54,553 nt of DNA from an uncultured bacterium (lineage in GTDB: Bacteria; Verrucomicrobiota; Lentisphaeria; Victivallales; Victivallaceae): the NCBI GenBank assembly GCA_900551245.1, contig URVC01000025.1, positions 1 through 54,553 of the forward strand, in the 5' to 3' direction. The notes beneath the pieces are model-generated. The model was given only the letters and a program-made list of their open reading frames with translations. It ran no database searches and was not told the origin of the DNA. Of the stretch, positions 1-8,691 are shown in pieces (position 1 is the stretch's first letter; every line of letters starts with the position of its first letter). Made by a program: the position numbers and the translations under genes.

Positions 1-52
1 CCAGGACCCAGTGATTAAGAGTCACTTGCTCTACCAACTGAGCTATGAGCGC
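1..52 (-). tRNA. tRNA-Lys(CTT), cut by the window edge
   Basis: The reverse strand reads as the 5' portion of a tRNA. It has an acceptor 5' strand GCGCTCA, a D-arm GCTC-AGTTGGTA-GAGC, an anticodon stem AGTGA/TCACT around the loop CTCTTAA (anticodon CTT, lysine), then a variable region and the start of the T stem. About 21 nt of the T arm and the 3' acceptor strand lie outside the window. A promoter sits about 30 nt upstream. The folding was done by eye; the anticodon call is clear. Confidence 0.93.
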
Positions 53-81
53 ACATTGATCCGGTTTAGCGGATGAAATTA

Positions 82-110
82 AATATACCATCGGATCGTC
101 GTTTTTGCAA
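82..110 (-). promoter_or_regulatory. sigma70-like promoter for tRNA-Lys
   Basis: On the minus strand a -35 TTGCAA (105-110) and a -10 TATATT (82-87) are separated by exactly 17 bp. The predicted transcription start falls near position 75, about 23 nt before the mature tRNA 5' end at 52. The box pair has the same sequence as the one upstream of the exonuclease gene at 7472-7500. Confidence 0.65.
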
Positions 111-158
111 GCGATTTTTCGGGAATATCCGGGGAATTTTCGCATTTCCGGCTTCCCG

Positions 159-3100
159 TCAGAAGCGGAGCTGTTCCCAGGCGCTTTCCAGCTGTCGCAG
201 GGGAGCCCGGCGTTTGAGCGGAACTTCCGGCGCAAAGGTCGCCAGACGGCACTCCTCAAACAACAGCCAGAATTCATACAGCTCCGGCGAGTCCGCGATC
301 TCCGGCACATCGGCGGCGGCGAGCCGGAACCGTTCCGCATACTCCGCGATGGTCTCCAGCTTCGCTTCGTCGCGGGCCGGGGCGGCGGCGGCCCGTTCGC
401 CGCGCAGTTTGAGGCCGCGCAGGTAGCGGGTGTAGTCGGTCAGCACCGCCGGACTTTTCAAGAAGTGGTTCCGGAAGAGCCAGTTGAGATGTCCCGCGTA
501 ATCTTCGGCGCTCTCGTCGGAACGGGCCGCTATTTTTCGTTGCAGTTCCCGGCAGAGCTCGTAGACCGGCAGCAGGCTTTCCAGCAGTTTCACCGCGCGG
601 TCAACCGTTTCGCCGAGTTCTCCCCGGGCGTGTTCGGCGGCGATGCCGAAGCTGGTTGCGTCGCGCAGTTCCCAGGGATCTGTGTCGAAGGCCTCGAGCA
701 CGGCGCTGTCGAGCAGATCGTCGGCGTAGTCGCGGTACTTCATGAACCAGGTGAGTTCCGCCTGGCGCGAGAAGCGGATGGAGCGGCGGAGAAACTTCAT
801 CTGCGCGCCGTTCTCCAGCCGGAAGAGCCGCAGAATCCCCCGTCGATGGTGGAGCTTCGCTTCGGACTCCTTCAAATAGAGTGCGCTCCCCACGCTTTCG
901 CCTTCGTCGCAGAGGGCGGGGTAGGCCTTTTTCCCGTTGCCGTTCGGCAGTTCCACCTCGAAGGGGAGCGGTTTGAGGCCGGGGAAGGCGGTACAGCCGG
1001 TGCTGGCAAACGGCGCGGTTCCCGCCACCGCCCGGCTCAGACGCGAACCGCTCCGCAGTACCGCGGGCACCTCCCGGTGAATGTGAACCACACGCCCGTC
1101 GCGGTTGAGCTCCGCCAGTTTCATCACCAGATGTTCCGGCAGCCGGAGGTTGTCGAAATCGGCCGGGGCGACCGGCACGTCGAACTGTTCCCGCAACGAC
1201 TCCGCCAGCAGCACCGCGAGCGGCTGTTCGGCGAAGAGTCTGCCCGCTTTGAGTTCACCGGTGAACCAGGCGACCGCGTCATTGAGCGGTGCGAGCGCCT
1301 GCCGGACCGGTTTGGGCAGGGCGCGGAGCATCAGCTCGATCTTGTCGGGCAGGTAACCCGGCACCAGATAGTCGAGCGCATAACCGGGCAGGCAGTTGAG
1401 CAGATCGGAGGGGGCGAGCAGGGTGACGCCGTCCTCCTCCTCCCCCGGCGCGAACCGGTAGCGGAGGCGGAATTTCTGCCCGGAAAAGGTGAGCGTATCC
1501 GGGTAGTCGGCCGGATCGAGCGGCCGGAACTGCTCCTGCATCACCTCGTCCCGGGCGATGGAGTAGTCCTGATGATCGGTCTTGATCAGCTCCTTGAGCG
1601 CCTTGACCGAGTGGATTCCCTGCGGAAGCAGGAGTTTGTAGTGCTCGACCACCGCTTCGCGGTCGAGGATGCCGCCGGGGCGGCGCGCCTTCTCCTCCAG
1701 CCGGAGCAGATCGTCGATCACGGCCCGGCTGCGGACGGTCCAGCTGCCGGGAATGACCGGTTCTCCGTTCGCCAGCGCGTCGCGGATGAAGATCTCCCGC
1801 GCTTCAACTGGATGGCTCGCCGCATAATGAATCCGCCGCCCGGCGTGGATCAGAAGCCCCCCGAAGGTCAGCCGTTCGCGGGCGTAGACGAACCCGGATT
1901 GCGCGTCGTAATAGGGTTGATCGCAGATTTTGGAACAGAGGTGCGGCGCCGCCGCTTCGAGATAGGCCGGCTTGATCACCGCATTCTGCCGGGCGAAAAG
2001 GCGGCTGGTCTCCACCAGCGCGAAACACATGATCCAGTCAGGCACCGGTTTTTTGCGGAAGAGGCCGGAACCGGGAAAGAGCTGGAACTTCCTCCCTCCG
2101 GTGCCGAGGTAGCGTTGTTCCTCCGGCAGGTACTTTGCAATGTGGCGCGGAATCCCCGCCAGCAGTGACTGGTGGATGAGATCATAAGGGGGATTTTCCG
2201 GAAGTTCCGCCGGAACGCCGCAGCGCCACCCCTGATCGGCGGCGGCTTCGGCGAGGTCGGCGGCGAGGTTTTTCCACTCCCGCATCCGGATGAAGTTCAG
2301 AAAGTTCTCCCGGCAGAAGCGCCGGAGTTTGCTGCTGCCGGCTCCGTCTCGGAACATCGCGTTCCACAAATTGAGGATCGAGAAGAAGTCGGAGTCCGGG
2401 TGGCGGAACCGGCGGTGTGCTTCGTCCGCCGCCTGCTGTTTCTCCAGCGGCCGCTCCATCGGATCCTGAATCGAGAGGTAGGAGGCGATGACGATCACTT
2501 CGGCGAGCACCCGGCGGCGGGCGGCTTCCGCAAGCATTTTGCCGATATGCGGGTCGATCGGCAGGGCGGCGAGTTTTCTCCCCTCGCGGGTGAGCCGCCC
2601 CTCCAGATCGATGGCGCGGAGATCCTCCAGCGTGCGCATTCCTTCGCGGACCGCCGCCGCAGGTGGCGGATTGATGAAGGGAAAACGGGTGATTCGCGGC
2701 AGTTCGAGCGCCGCCATCCGCAGGATCACTCCGGCCAGACCGGTTCGCTTGATTTCCGGGTCGGTGTAGGGCGCCGAATGGGCGAGATCGTCTTCACTGT
2801 AGAGGTGCACGCAGACGCCGTCGGCGACCCGTCCGCAACGGCCGCGCCGCTGACGCGCACTCGCCTGGCTGATGGTCTCCACCTGAAGCTCTTCAATCTG
2901 GGTGCGCGGGGTGAACCGCTTGATCCGCGCCAGCCCCGAATCGATCACGAAGCGGATGCGCGGAATCGTCACGCTGGTTTCCGCCACGTTGGTCGACAGG
3001 ATGATCCGGCGCTGTCGGCCGGGGTGGAACACCCGCTGCTGTTCGGCGGCGGAGAGCCGTCCGAAGAGCGGCAGTACTTCGGTATGCGGCAGTTTCCGGC

Positions 3101-3863
3101 CGTTGAGCAGATCGGTCGCGTCGCGGATCTCCCGCTCGCCGGGCAGAAAGACCAGAATGTCGCCGCGCGGATCGAGCTCCGTGACGAACTCCACCCCGCG
3201 GGCGACGGAGTCGGAAAGTTCCTCATCCGCCTCCGGCACCAGAAAACAATCCTCCACCGGATAGGTCCGCCCCTCGATCGAAACCACCGGCGCATTGCCG
3301 AAAAAGCGGGAAAATTCCTCCGTGTCGAGCGTCGCCGACGAAATCGCCACCTTGAGATCGGGCCGGAGCGGCAGCAGATTCTTGATGTAGCCGAGCAGAA
3401 AGTCGATGTTGAGGCTCCGCTCGTGCGCCTCGTCAATGATGAGCGCGCTGTACTGGCGGAGTTTGCGGTCCTCATGCGTTTCCGCGAGCAAAATGCCGTC
3501 GGTCATGAATTTGAGAACGGTGCCGCGGCTGGTCCGGTCGTCGAACCGCACCTGATAGCCGACGGCGGTTCCCGGTTCACAGCCCAGTTCCTGAGCGGCA
3601 CGGCGCGCCATGGCCGAGGCGGCGATCCGGCGCGGCTGGGTACAGCCGACCCGGCCGAAACGCCCCCAGCCCAGTTCGAGGGCAACCTTGGGCAGCTGCG
3701 TGGTCTTGCCGCTGCCGGTGTCGCCGCCGACGATGATGAGCGGGTGCTCCTGCCAGAGTTGTTTGATCTCATCCAGGTGCCGGGTGATCGGCAGCTCCTC
3801 CGGATAGGCGATGCGGAGCTGTTCACAACTCGCCGCGTATTCGGGATTTTCCGGACGGATCAT
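159..3863 (-). CDS. hrpA: ATP-dependent RNA helicase HrpA
   Basis: This is a 1234-residue DEAH-box (SF2) RNA helicase. Visible motifs are Walker A GGDTGSGKT (about residues 46-54), DEAH (144-147), SAT (176-178) and motif VI QRRGRCGR (338-345). HA2 and OB-fold regions follow, then a long C-terminal extension of the type seen in bacterial HrpA, whose usual length is about 1300 residues. HrpA unwinds RNA and acts in mRNA processing and ribosome rescue in other bacteria. I chose the ATG at 3863 because GGAG lies 11 nt upstream; an in-frame start at 3974 would run into the end of the MFS gene. It lies 19 nt downstream of that MFS gene on the same strand, so the two may share a transcript. Confidence 0.95.
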   Translation of the reverse strand: MIRPENPEYAASCEQLRIAYPEELPITRHLDEIKQLWQEHPLIIVGGDTGSGKTTQLPKVALELGWGRFGRVGCTQPRRIAASAMARRAAQELGCEPGTAVGYQVRFDDRTSRGTVLKFMTDGILLAETHEDRKLRQYSALIIDEAHERSLNIDFLLGYIKNLLPLRPDLKVAISSATLDTEEFSRFFGNAPVVSIEGRTYPVEDCFLVPEADEELSDSVARGVEFVTELDPRGDILVFLPGEREIRDATDLLNGRKLPHTEVLPLFGRLSAAEQQRVFHPGRQRRIILSTNVAETSVTIPRIRFVIDSGLARIKRFTPRTQIEELQVETISQASARQRRGRCGRVADGVCVHLYSEDDLAHSAPYTDPEIKRTGLAGVILRMAALELPRITRFPFINPPPAAAVREGMRTLEDLRAIDLEGRLTREGRKLAALPIDPHIGKMLAEAARRRVLAEVIVIASYLSIQDPMERPLEKQQAADEAHRRFRHPDSDFFSILNLWNAMFRDGAGSSKLRRFCRENFLNFIRMREWKNLAADLAEAAADQGWRCGVPAELPENPPYDLIHQSLLAGIPRHIAKYLPEEQRYLGTGGRKFQLFPGSGLFRKKPVPDWIMCFALVETSRLFARQNAVIKPAYLEAAAPHLCSKICDQPYYDAQSGFVYARERLTFGGLLIHAGRRIHYAASHPVEAREIFIRDALANGEPVIPGSWTVRSRAVIDDLLRLEEKARRPGGILDREAVVEHYKLLLPQGIHSVKALKELIKTDHQDYSIARDEVMQEQFRPLDPADYPDTLTFSGQKFRLRYRFAPGEEEDGVTLLAPSDLLNCLPGYALDYLVPGYLPDKIELMLRALPKPVRQALAPLNDAVAWFTGELKAGRLFAEQPLAVLLAESLREQFDVPVAPADFDNLRLPEHLVMKLAELNRDGRVVHIHREVPAVLRSGSRLSRAVAGTAPFASTGCTAFPGLKPLPFEVELPNGNGKKAYPALCDEGESVGSALYLKESEAKLHHRRGILRLFRLENGAQMKFLRRSIRFSRQAELTWFMKYRDYADDLLDSAVLEAFDTDPWELRDATSFGIAAEHARGELGETVDRAVKLLESLLPVYELCRELQRKIAARSDESAEDYAGHLNWLFRNHFLKSPAVLTDYTRYLRGLKLRGERAAAAPARDEAKLETIAEYAERFRLAAADVPEIADSPELYEFWLLFEECRLATFAPEVPLKRRAPLRQLESAWEQLRF

Positions 3864-3882
3864 ACGCACGTTTTCTCCGCCG

Positions 3883-5094
3883 TCACCGGCGTTCCCGGCG
3901 CGGCAGCAGCCATTCGATGGCGAGCAGAATGCCGAGCAAAACGAAACAGCCGGGCACCAGGAAGAAGCTGGCACGCAGTCCGAAGTGATCGCCTGCCACC
4001 CCCATCAGCCAGGCGAAGAGGCCGCAACCGGGGACTCCGGCGCAGGAGAGCAGGATGTAGATCATCGTCGAATCTCCGGGAATCCGGTCCACGCAGTAAC
4101 TCTGAATGCTCGGCCAGAACGGGCCGGTGGCGATGCCGATGAAGAAGAGCAACACGAAGAGAATCCAGATTGAATGGAGCAGCGGCGGGAAGAGCGCGAG
4201 AAGCGTTCCGGCCCCCGCCATCCAGAGGATCAGATCCCGGAGACGCTGCTGGCCGACGAGGAATCCGGAGACCATTCTCCCGACGATCATGCCGCCGGCA
4301 AACACCGCGGTCCCCAGTCCGCCCAGCCATGGCGAACCCGCGTAGTCGATCCGGATGAAGCTCGAGACCCAGAAGGTGAGGCAGAACTCCCCGCCGCCAG
4401 CCAGGACCATCGCCGCGAAAAAGAGCCAGAAGCGGGGTTGTTTCATCAGGGTGGTCGCGTGGCCCCACACCGTGGTCCAATGGAGTTTTTCCGGCTTGTC
4501 GGGGTGACGCGCCCCGCGGCTGGGCAGCAGGAAGAGCAGGGCGGGCACCAGGGCGAGAACTCCTGCCAGCAGCAGAATGAGCCGCCACGAAACGCCCCAG
4601 GAGAGCAGCAAGCCGGCGGCGAGCACCGTCACCACCACGCCGATCGACCAGAAGGAGTGGGCGAAATTGATGTAGCGCCCCGGCTCCTCATGTTCGTGAA
4701 GATCCTGCACGACCGGCGTGGCGAGTCCCTCGATCACCCCTTCGCCCAGACCGGCGATTGCGACGGCGAGAAAGAGCAGCCCGTAGACGGGAGCGGCGGA
4801 GGCGAGCATGATTCCAGTGGCCATGATGAGGATCGAAACCCCCAGGGTGGGAACTTTGCCCCAGCGTCCGGCCGCGAAGCCGCAGAAGAGCATGGCGAAG
4901 ACCATCGGAATGCTGCGCCCGAGCTGGAGCGCGCCGCCCGCTCCCATTCCGCCGTCGGTCAGCGGGAAGTTGAGCGAACGCGCCAGTTCGATCAGCACGA
5001 CCGGCACCACCACCGAGCAGCAGGCGTACCCGGTGAAACAACTGAAGGCGGCATAGTCATACCGCCCGAACTTCATTTTCCGGTTTTGAGACAT
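3883..5094 (-). CDS. Major facilitator superfamily transporter
   Basis: A 403-residue, highly hydrophobic protein with about 12 predicted membrane segments and an MFS-type loop between the second and third helices (FAAGRWGK, near residue 75). A central hydrophilic loop with RGARHPDKPEK separates the two six-helix halves, as expected for the inner-membrane MFS fold. Length is typical. The ATG at 5094 has GAGG 8 nt upstream. It sits between hisB and hrpA with short gaps on both sides, all on the minus strand. The substrate cannot be read from sequence: no sugar- or drug-specific signature is obvious, and the housekeeping neighbours give no clue. Confidence 0.85.
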   Translation of the reverse strand: MSQNRKMKFGRYDYAAFSCFTGYACCSVVVPVVLIELARSLNFPLTDGGMGAGGALQLGRSIPMVFAMLFCGFAAGRWGKVPTLGVSILIMATGIMLASAAPVYGLLFLAVAIAGLGEGVIEGLATPVVQDLHEHEEPGRYINFAHSFWSIGVVVTVLAAGLLLSWGVSWRLILLLAGVLALVPALLFLLPSRGARHPDKPEKLHWTTVWGHATTLMKQPRFWLFFAAMVLAGGGEFCLTFWVSSFIRIDYAGSPWLGGLGTAVFAGGMIVGRMVSGFLVGQQRLRDLILWMAGAGTLLALFPPLLHSIWILFVLLFFIGIATGPFWPSIQSYCVDRIPGDSTMIYILLSCAGVPGCGLFAWLMGVAGDHFGLRASFFLVPGCFVLLGILLAIEWLLPRRERR

Positions 5095-5124
5095 GATGAG
5101 AACCTCGATGACGGTCAGGACAGG

Positions 5125-5718
5125 TCAGAGTGTTCCCTTGGTGGAGAGCACGCCGGTGACCCGGGGGTCGAAACCGACCGCCTGGTCGAGCGCTTTGGCG
5201 AATCCCTTGAAGATCGCTTCGAACACGTGATGCACCTCTTCGCCGGCGAGCAGCCGGACATGCAGGTTCATCCCCGCCTTCACCGAGAGCGCCTGGAAGA
5301 ACTCGTGGAAGAGCCGCACGTCGAGATCCTTGATCATCGGTGCCGGACTTTTGACGTCGAACACCAGCAGCGGACGGCCGGAGAGATCCAGCGCGATCAG
5401 CGCCAGCGCTTCATCCATCGGCAGGATGAAACTCCCGTAGCGGCGGATTCCCGCCTTGTCGCCGAGCGCTCTGGACAGCGCTTCGCCGAGCGTGAGGCCG
5501 AGATCCTCCATCGTGTGATGGTAATCGACTTCGAGGTCGCCCGTCGCCTTGACCACAAGGTCGAAGAAGCCGTGTTTGGCGAAGAGCGTGAGCATGTGAT
5601 CCATAAAGGGGATGCCGGTGTCGACGGCGGCGACTCCGGTGCCGTCCAGCGTGAGCTTGACCGAAATATCGGTTTCGCGGGTGGTCCGGCGGATTTCCGC
5701 GAAGCGTTCCGTACTCAT
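5125..5718 (-). CDS. hisB: Imidazoleglycerol-phosphate dehydratase
   Basis: A 197-residue monofunctional HisB, which dehydrates imidazole glycerol phosphate to imidazole acetol phosphate in histidine synthesis. Both halves of the repeated metal-binding fold are present: HHTMED at about 67-72 and HHVFEA at about 163-168, with HEFF near 138. Length matches the monofunctional family (about 195). The start is the ATG at 5718, with GGAG 9 nt upstream. An in-frame ATG at 5742 has no ribosome-binding site. No other his gene is in the window, so the pathway genes are scattered. A promoter overlaps the end of the upstream gene (5757-5785). Confidence 0.96.
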   Translation of the reverse strand: MSTERFAEIRRTTRETDISVKLTLDGTGVAAVDTGIPFMDHMLTLFAKHGFFDLVVKATGDLEVDYHHTMEDLGLTLGEALSRALGDKAGIRRYGSFILPMDEALALIALDLSGRPLLVFDVKSPAPMIKDLDVRLFHEFFQALSVKAGMNLHVRLLAGEEVHHVFEAIFKGFAKALDQAVGFDPRVTGVLSTKGTL

Positions 5719-5756
5719 AGAAAGAATCTCCAATTTTGTCATTTTGTATTCTTTAT

Positions 5757-5785
5757 ACTGTAGTACCGCCGGAACGATTTTGCAA
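5757..5785 (-). promoter_or_regulatory. Candidate hisB promoter
   Basis: On the minus strand a -35 TTGCAA (5780-5785) and a -10 TACAGT (5757-5762) are 17 bp apart. Transcription would start about 32 nt before the hisB ATG. The site begins directly after the stop of the upstream SirB1-like gene, so hisB could be expressed separately from it. Confidence 0.45.
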
Positions 5786-6637
5786 TCAACGGCCCGGATT
5801 TTTTCCGGATTCCTCCGTCCCGTCGCTTTCCGGTTCCTCGTCGGCCGGGCAGTAGGGGTAGGGCAGGTAGTCGAGCGTCTCGTCGCCGGTGGTGCCGCTG
5901 AGCGCCTGCGCAATGGTCAGCACATAGCGGAAACTGTCGCTGTTCACCGCGCAGGAGAAGAGGGTTAGCGAGGCGTAGCGCAGCAGCATGCGCGGATCCC
6001 AGAACTCGCACAATCCGATTCCCGGCGCGGGGCAGAGCTGCCAGTCGTGCGCCGGAACCAGCAGCCGCCCTTCGCCGTCGTAGAGCGCGAAATCCCCCAT
6101 CACCCGGACCATCCGGAAAGGGGCGGGGGTGATGGCTCCCGCGATGGCGGCGAGCAGTGCGGCCGAGCCGGTATGATTTTCCAGAATCGGGCCGATGCAG
6201 TAATTTTCGGGGCGGAGCGTGGTTTCCGGCTGGGCGGTGAAGCCGCTTTTGCGCATGAAATAGGCGAGCTCTTCCAGCGTGTGGAGCGGACAGCGTGCGG
6301 CCTCCTGCCGGAAGTCGCTCCACAGCGACTCCAGTTCCGGCCGGGAATCGTTGTCGTACCACTGCAGGTGGACGTCGATCAGCCCGTCGATGAGGTCGAC
6401 CCGGGGCGCCTGGAGTTTGCGGATGAACTCCCTCCGCCGCCGCCGGAGCGTGATCGCCGCCTGCAGCTGGTGGCTGCGCCGCCGGAGAAGCGGATGACTG
6501 GACTCCTGAAGTTCCGCCAGGGCTTCTCCCAACTCCGCCTCCCGGTTGAGCAGTTCCGCCATCGCGTTCACGGCGATGGATTCATCCTCGTCGTCGAGCA
6601 GCGAAAGCAGGCTGTTGATCTCAGGATTCCGCGCCAT
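5786..6637 (-). CDS. SirB1/transglutaminase-like family protein (tentative)
   Basis: A 283-residue soluble protein with no signal peptide. The first ~75 residues are charged and helical and resemble a HEAT-like repeat. The middle (about 85-200) has features I associate with SirB1-type transglutaminase-like proteins: a helix-rich stretch, then ENYCIGPILENHTGSAA, where SirB1 proteins carry their NxxLxxVLExxxGxPxxL region, and a later VPAHDWQL that could match the domain's His strand. The canonical Cys-His-Asp triad is not clear, so catalysis is doubtful. The C-terminal tail is acidic. Its start overlaps the exonuclease gene by 17 nt, implying translational coupling. Assignment is by pattern only. 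Confidence 0.5.
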   Translation of the reverse strand: MARNPEINSLLSLLDDEDESIAVNAMAELLNREAELGEALAELQESSHPLLRRRSHQLQAAITLRRRRREFIRKLQAPRVDLIDGLIDVHLQWYDNDSRPELESLWSDFRQEAARCPLHTLEELAYFMRKSGFTAQPETTLRPENYCIGPILENHTGSAALLAAIAGAITPAPFRMVRVMGDFALYDGEGRLLVPAHDWQLCPAPGIGLCEFWDPRMLLRYASLTLFSCAVNSDSFRYVLTIAQALSGTTGDETLDYLPYPYCPADEEPESDGTEESGKNPGR

Positions 6638-7433
6638 TGCCGCCGGCCGTCGTCTTCCGGGTCGGGAATTTGCCCATCAGGGCGTCGTTGGCGATGGTGC
6701 GCACCTCGTCGGAGAAGTCGGAGCGGACGATCCAGCGCAGAAATCCCGGATCGTTCTCGGCCAGATCGCGCAGGGTCCGCCCGGCGTTTTTGCCGAAGTT
6801 GACCACCACCTCGTTGTCCACCCACTTGAAGCGGCGGGTGCGGTCGACGGTGTCCGGGCCGGTGAGGTCGCTGAATTCGGCGAGTCCGGCCATGTCGCGC
6901 GGCAGTTCGGGGTGGCGCTCCAGCTGGCCGAGCAGCACCTCGAAGGTGGCGGCGGTGTCGGCGGCCGCGCCGTGAGCGCCTTCCAGATCCTTGCCGCAAA
7001 AGAATTTGTACGCCGCAGTGAGGGTGCGCGGATAGAGCTTGCAGAAGATGTTGTATGCGTCGATCACCCGGCGCCCCTCCACCTTGAAGTCAAAGCCGGC
7101 CCGTTTGAATTCCGCTTCAAGCATGGGGATGTCGAAGCCGGTGATGTTGTATCCGGCCAGGTCGCAGTCCTCCAGATAGCGGTAGAGTTTGTCGGCGATG
7201 AGGAGGAAGGTCGGGCAGTCGGCGACATCGGCGTTGGTGATGCCGTGAATCGCGGTGGCTCCGGCCGGGATCGGCATCTCCGGATTCAGACGGCGGACGG
7301 TGTTCTGGGTGTGCCCGTCCGGAAACACCTTGAGCACCGCCAGTTCGACAATCCGGTCGCGCTGCGGCACCACCCCGGTGCTTTCAATATCGAAAACGAC
7401 CAGCGGCCGTTCCAGTTTCAGATCCTGCATCAT
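6621..7433 (-). CDS. ExoX-like DEDDh 3'-5' exonuclease
   Basis: A 270-residue DnaQ-superfamily exonuclease. Motif ExoI is DIESTG (residues 15-20), ExoII is NITGFD with Asp101, and ExoIII is HGAAADT with His154 and Asp159, so the DEDDh residues are present. After a linker, residues ~215-260 (VNFGKNAGRTLRDLA...DPGFLRWI) match the small C-terminal domain seen in exodeoxyribonuclease X-like proteins. Likely role: removal of nucleotides from DNA 3' ends in repair or proofreading. The ATG at 7433 has AAGGAG about 8-9 nt upstream; an earlier in-frame start at 7481 lacks one. It is first in a two-gene unit with the overlapping SirB1-like gene. Confidence 0.85.
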   Translation of the reverse strand: MMQDLKLERPLVVFDIESTGVVPQRDRIVELAVLKVFPDGHTQNTVRRLNPEMPIPAGATAIHGITNADVADCPTFLLIADKLYRYLEDCDLAGYNITGFDIPMLEAEFKRAGFDFKVEGRRVIDAYNIFCKLYPRTLTAAYKFFCGKDLEGAHGAAADTAATFEVLLGQLERHPELPRDMAGLAEFSDLTGPDTVDRTRRFKWVDNEVVVNFGKNAGRTLRDLAENDPGFLRWIVRSDFSDEVRTIANDALMGKFPTRKTTAGGNGAES

Positions 7434-7471
7434 GGAATCCTCTCCTTGCAGTGATGGGTTGCATTTGTTGG

Positions 7472-7500
7472 AATATACCACCGTTTTGAGTGCATTGCAA
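7472..7500 (-). promoter_or_regulatory. sigma70-like promoter for the exonuclease gene
   Basis: On the minus strand a -35 TTGCAA (7495-7500) and a -10 TATATT (7472-7477) are 17 bp apart. Transcription would start about 30 nt before the ATG at 7433. It lies just beyond the argC terminator. Confidence 0.6.
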
Positions 7501-7512
7501 CGCGGCCCGGCG

Positions 7513-7547
7513 AAAAAACGCCCCTTCTCCGGCGGGGAGAAGGGGCG
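7513..7547 (-). terminator. Rho-independent terminator after argC
   Basis: A perfect 12-bp stem (cgccccttctcc at 7519-7530 with its complement at 7536-7547) encloses a 5-nt loop. On the minus strand it is followed by six T residues (7513-7518). This ends argC transcription about 40 nt after the stop codon. Confidence 0.9.
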
Positions 7548-7587
7548 GAACTTGCAGCTTTTTCGCTCCCGAAGGGGGCGTGCGTCG

Positions 7588-8616
7588 TCAGAGCAAACCG
7601 GCGGCCTCGTCGAGGCCGAAGCGGATGTTCATGCACTGAACCGCCTGCCCGGAAGCACCCTTGGTCAGGTTGTCGATGCAGCTGGTGACGATCACCTTGT
7701 TGGTGTGGGCGTCGAGGTTGTAGCCGATTTCGCAGGTGTTGGTCATGAAGACATACTTGGTATCGGCACAGCGCTTGGGCGGAAGCACCCGCACGAACTG
7801 TTCGTTGCCGTAGGCTTTTTCGTACACTTCGGTGATCTTCTCGAGCGTACAGCCGGGCGCGGCGTTCATGATGATCGTCGAGTTGATGCCGCGGTTCATC
7901 GGCGCGAGGTGCGGAATGAAGTTGATCGCCATTTCGGCAACTCCCGCCGCGAACGCCATCTCCTGCTCGATCTCCGGCAGGTGACGGTGCCCGACGACCC
8001 CGTAGGCCTTGAGGCTCTCGTTGCACTCCGGGAAGATGTAGGGCAGGTCGACCTTGCGGCCGGCTCCGGTCACGCCGGAGCAGCTCGATACGACGATCCC
8101 CTCGGTGGAGACCAGCCCCGCCGCCAGCAGCGGCGCGGTCGGCAGGATCGAACTGGTCGGATAGCACCCGGCGCAGGCGACCAGATCGGCGGTGCGGAGC
8201 TGTTCGCGGTAGCGTTCCGGCAGACCGTAGACCGCCTTGGCCAGCAGTTCCGGAGCCGGATGGTCAACCTTGTAATACTCCTTGTACTTGGCCGCGCTCT
8301 TGAGCCGGAAGTCGGCGGAGATGTCGAACACCTTCACCCCGGCGTTGAGCAGCGGAATCGCGTATTCGGTCGCCAGCCCGTGGGGCAGGGCGAGGATCGC
8401 CGCGTCGCACTTCTTCGCCAGTTCCGCGGCGTCGGGCGCGACGAAGTGAAGCGGCGCTCCGGTGAAGCGCGGGAAGACCGCGGAGACCGGCTCCCCGGCG
8501 TTCTTGCGCGAGGTGATCGCGACGATTTCGACACCCGGGTGGCGCAGCAGAATGCGCAGAAGTTCCTCTCCGGCATACCCGGAGGCGCCCAGAACGGCGA
8601 CTTTGACTTTTTTCAT
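7588..8616 (-). CDS. argC: N-acetyl-gamma-glutamyl-phosphate reductase
   Basis: A 342-residue ArgC, which reduces N-acetylglutamyl-5-phosphate to the semialdehyde with NADPH in arginine synthesis. The N-terminal Rossmann motif is GASGYAGEEL (residues 10-19). The catalytic cysteine is Cys151 in CAGCYPTS. The downstream GHRHLPEIEQE carries the family His/Glu region. Length is normal for the short bacterial form. The start is the ATG at 8616, with AGGA 9 nt upstream; an in-frame TTG three codons earlier is less likely. No other arg gene is adjacent. It has its own strong terminator, so it looks monocistronic. Confidence 0.97.
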   Translation of the reverse strand: MKKVKVAVLGASGYAGEELLRILLRHPGVEIVAITSRKNAGEPVSAVFPRFTGAPLHFVAPDAAELAKKCDAAILALPHGLATEYAIPLLNAGVKVFDISADFRLKSAAKYKEYYKVDHPAPELLAKAVYGLPERYREQLRTADLVACAGCYPTSSILPTAPLLAAGLVSTEGIVVSSCSGVTGAGRKVDLPYIFPECNESLKAYGVVGHRHLPEIEQEMAFAAGVAEMAINFIPHLAPMNRGINSTIIMNAAPGCTLEKITEVYEKAYGNEQFVRVLPPKRCADTKYVFMTNTCEIGYNLDAHTNKVIVTSCIDNLTKGASGQAVQCMNIRFGLDEAAGLL

Positions 8617-8691
8617 TTTCTGCAATCCTTTTTTGTGGAGAATGTTGTTCCTCGATTGCCGCCGGGAGAAGCCCCGGCGGAGATTTTCAGT

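Noticed and set aside
105..4142. Two long plus-strand open frames (687 and 656 codons) opposite hrpA.
   Set aside because: They are antisense to a helicase with all its motifs intact; no ribosome-binding site or recognisable domain.
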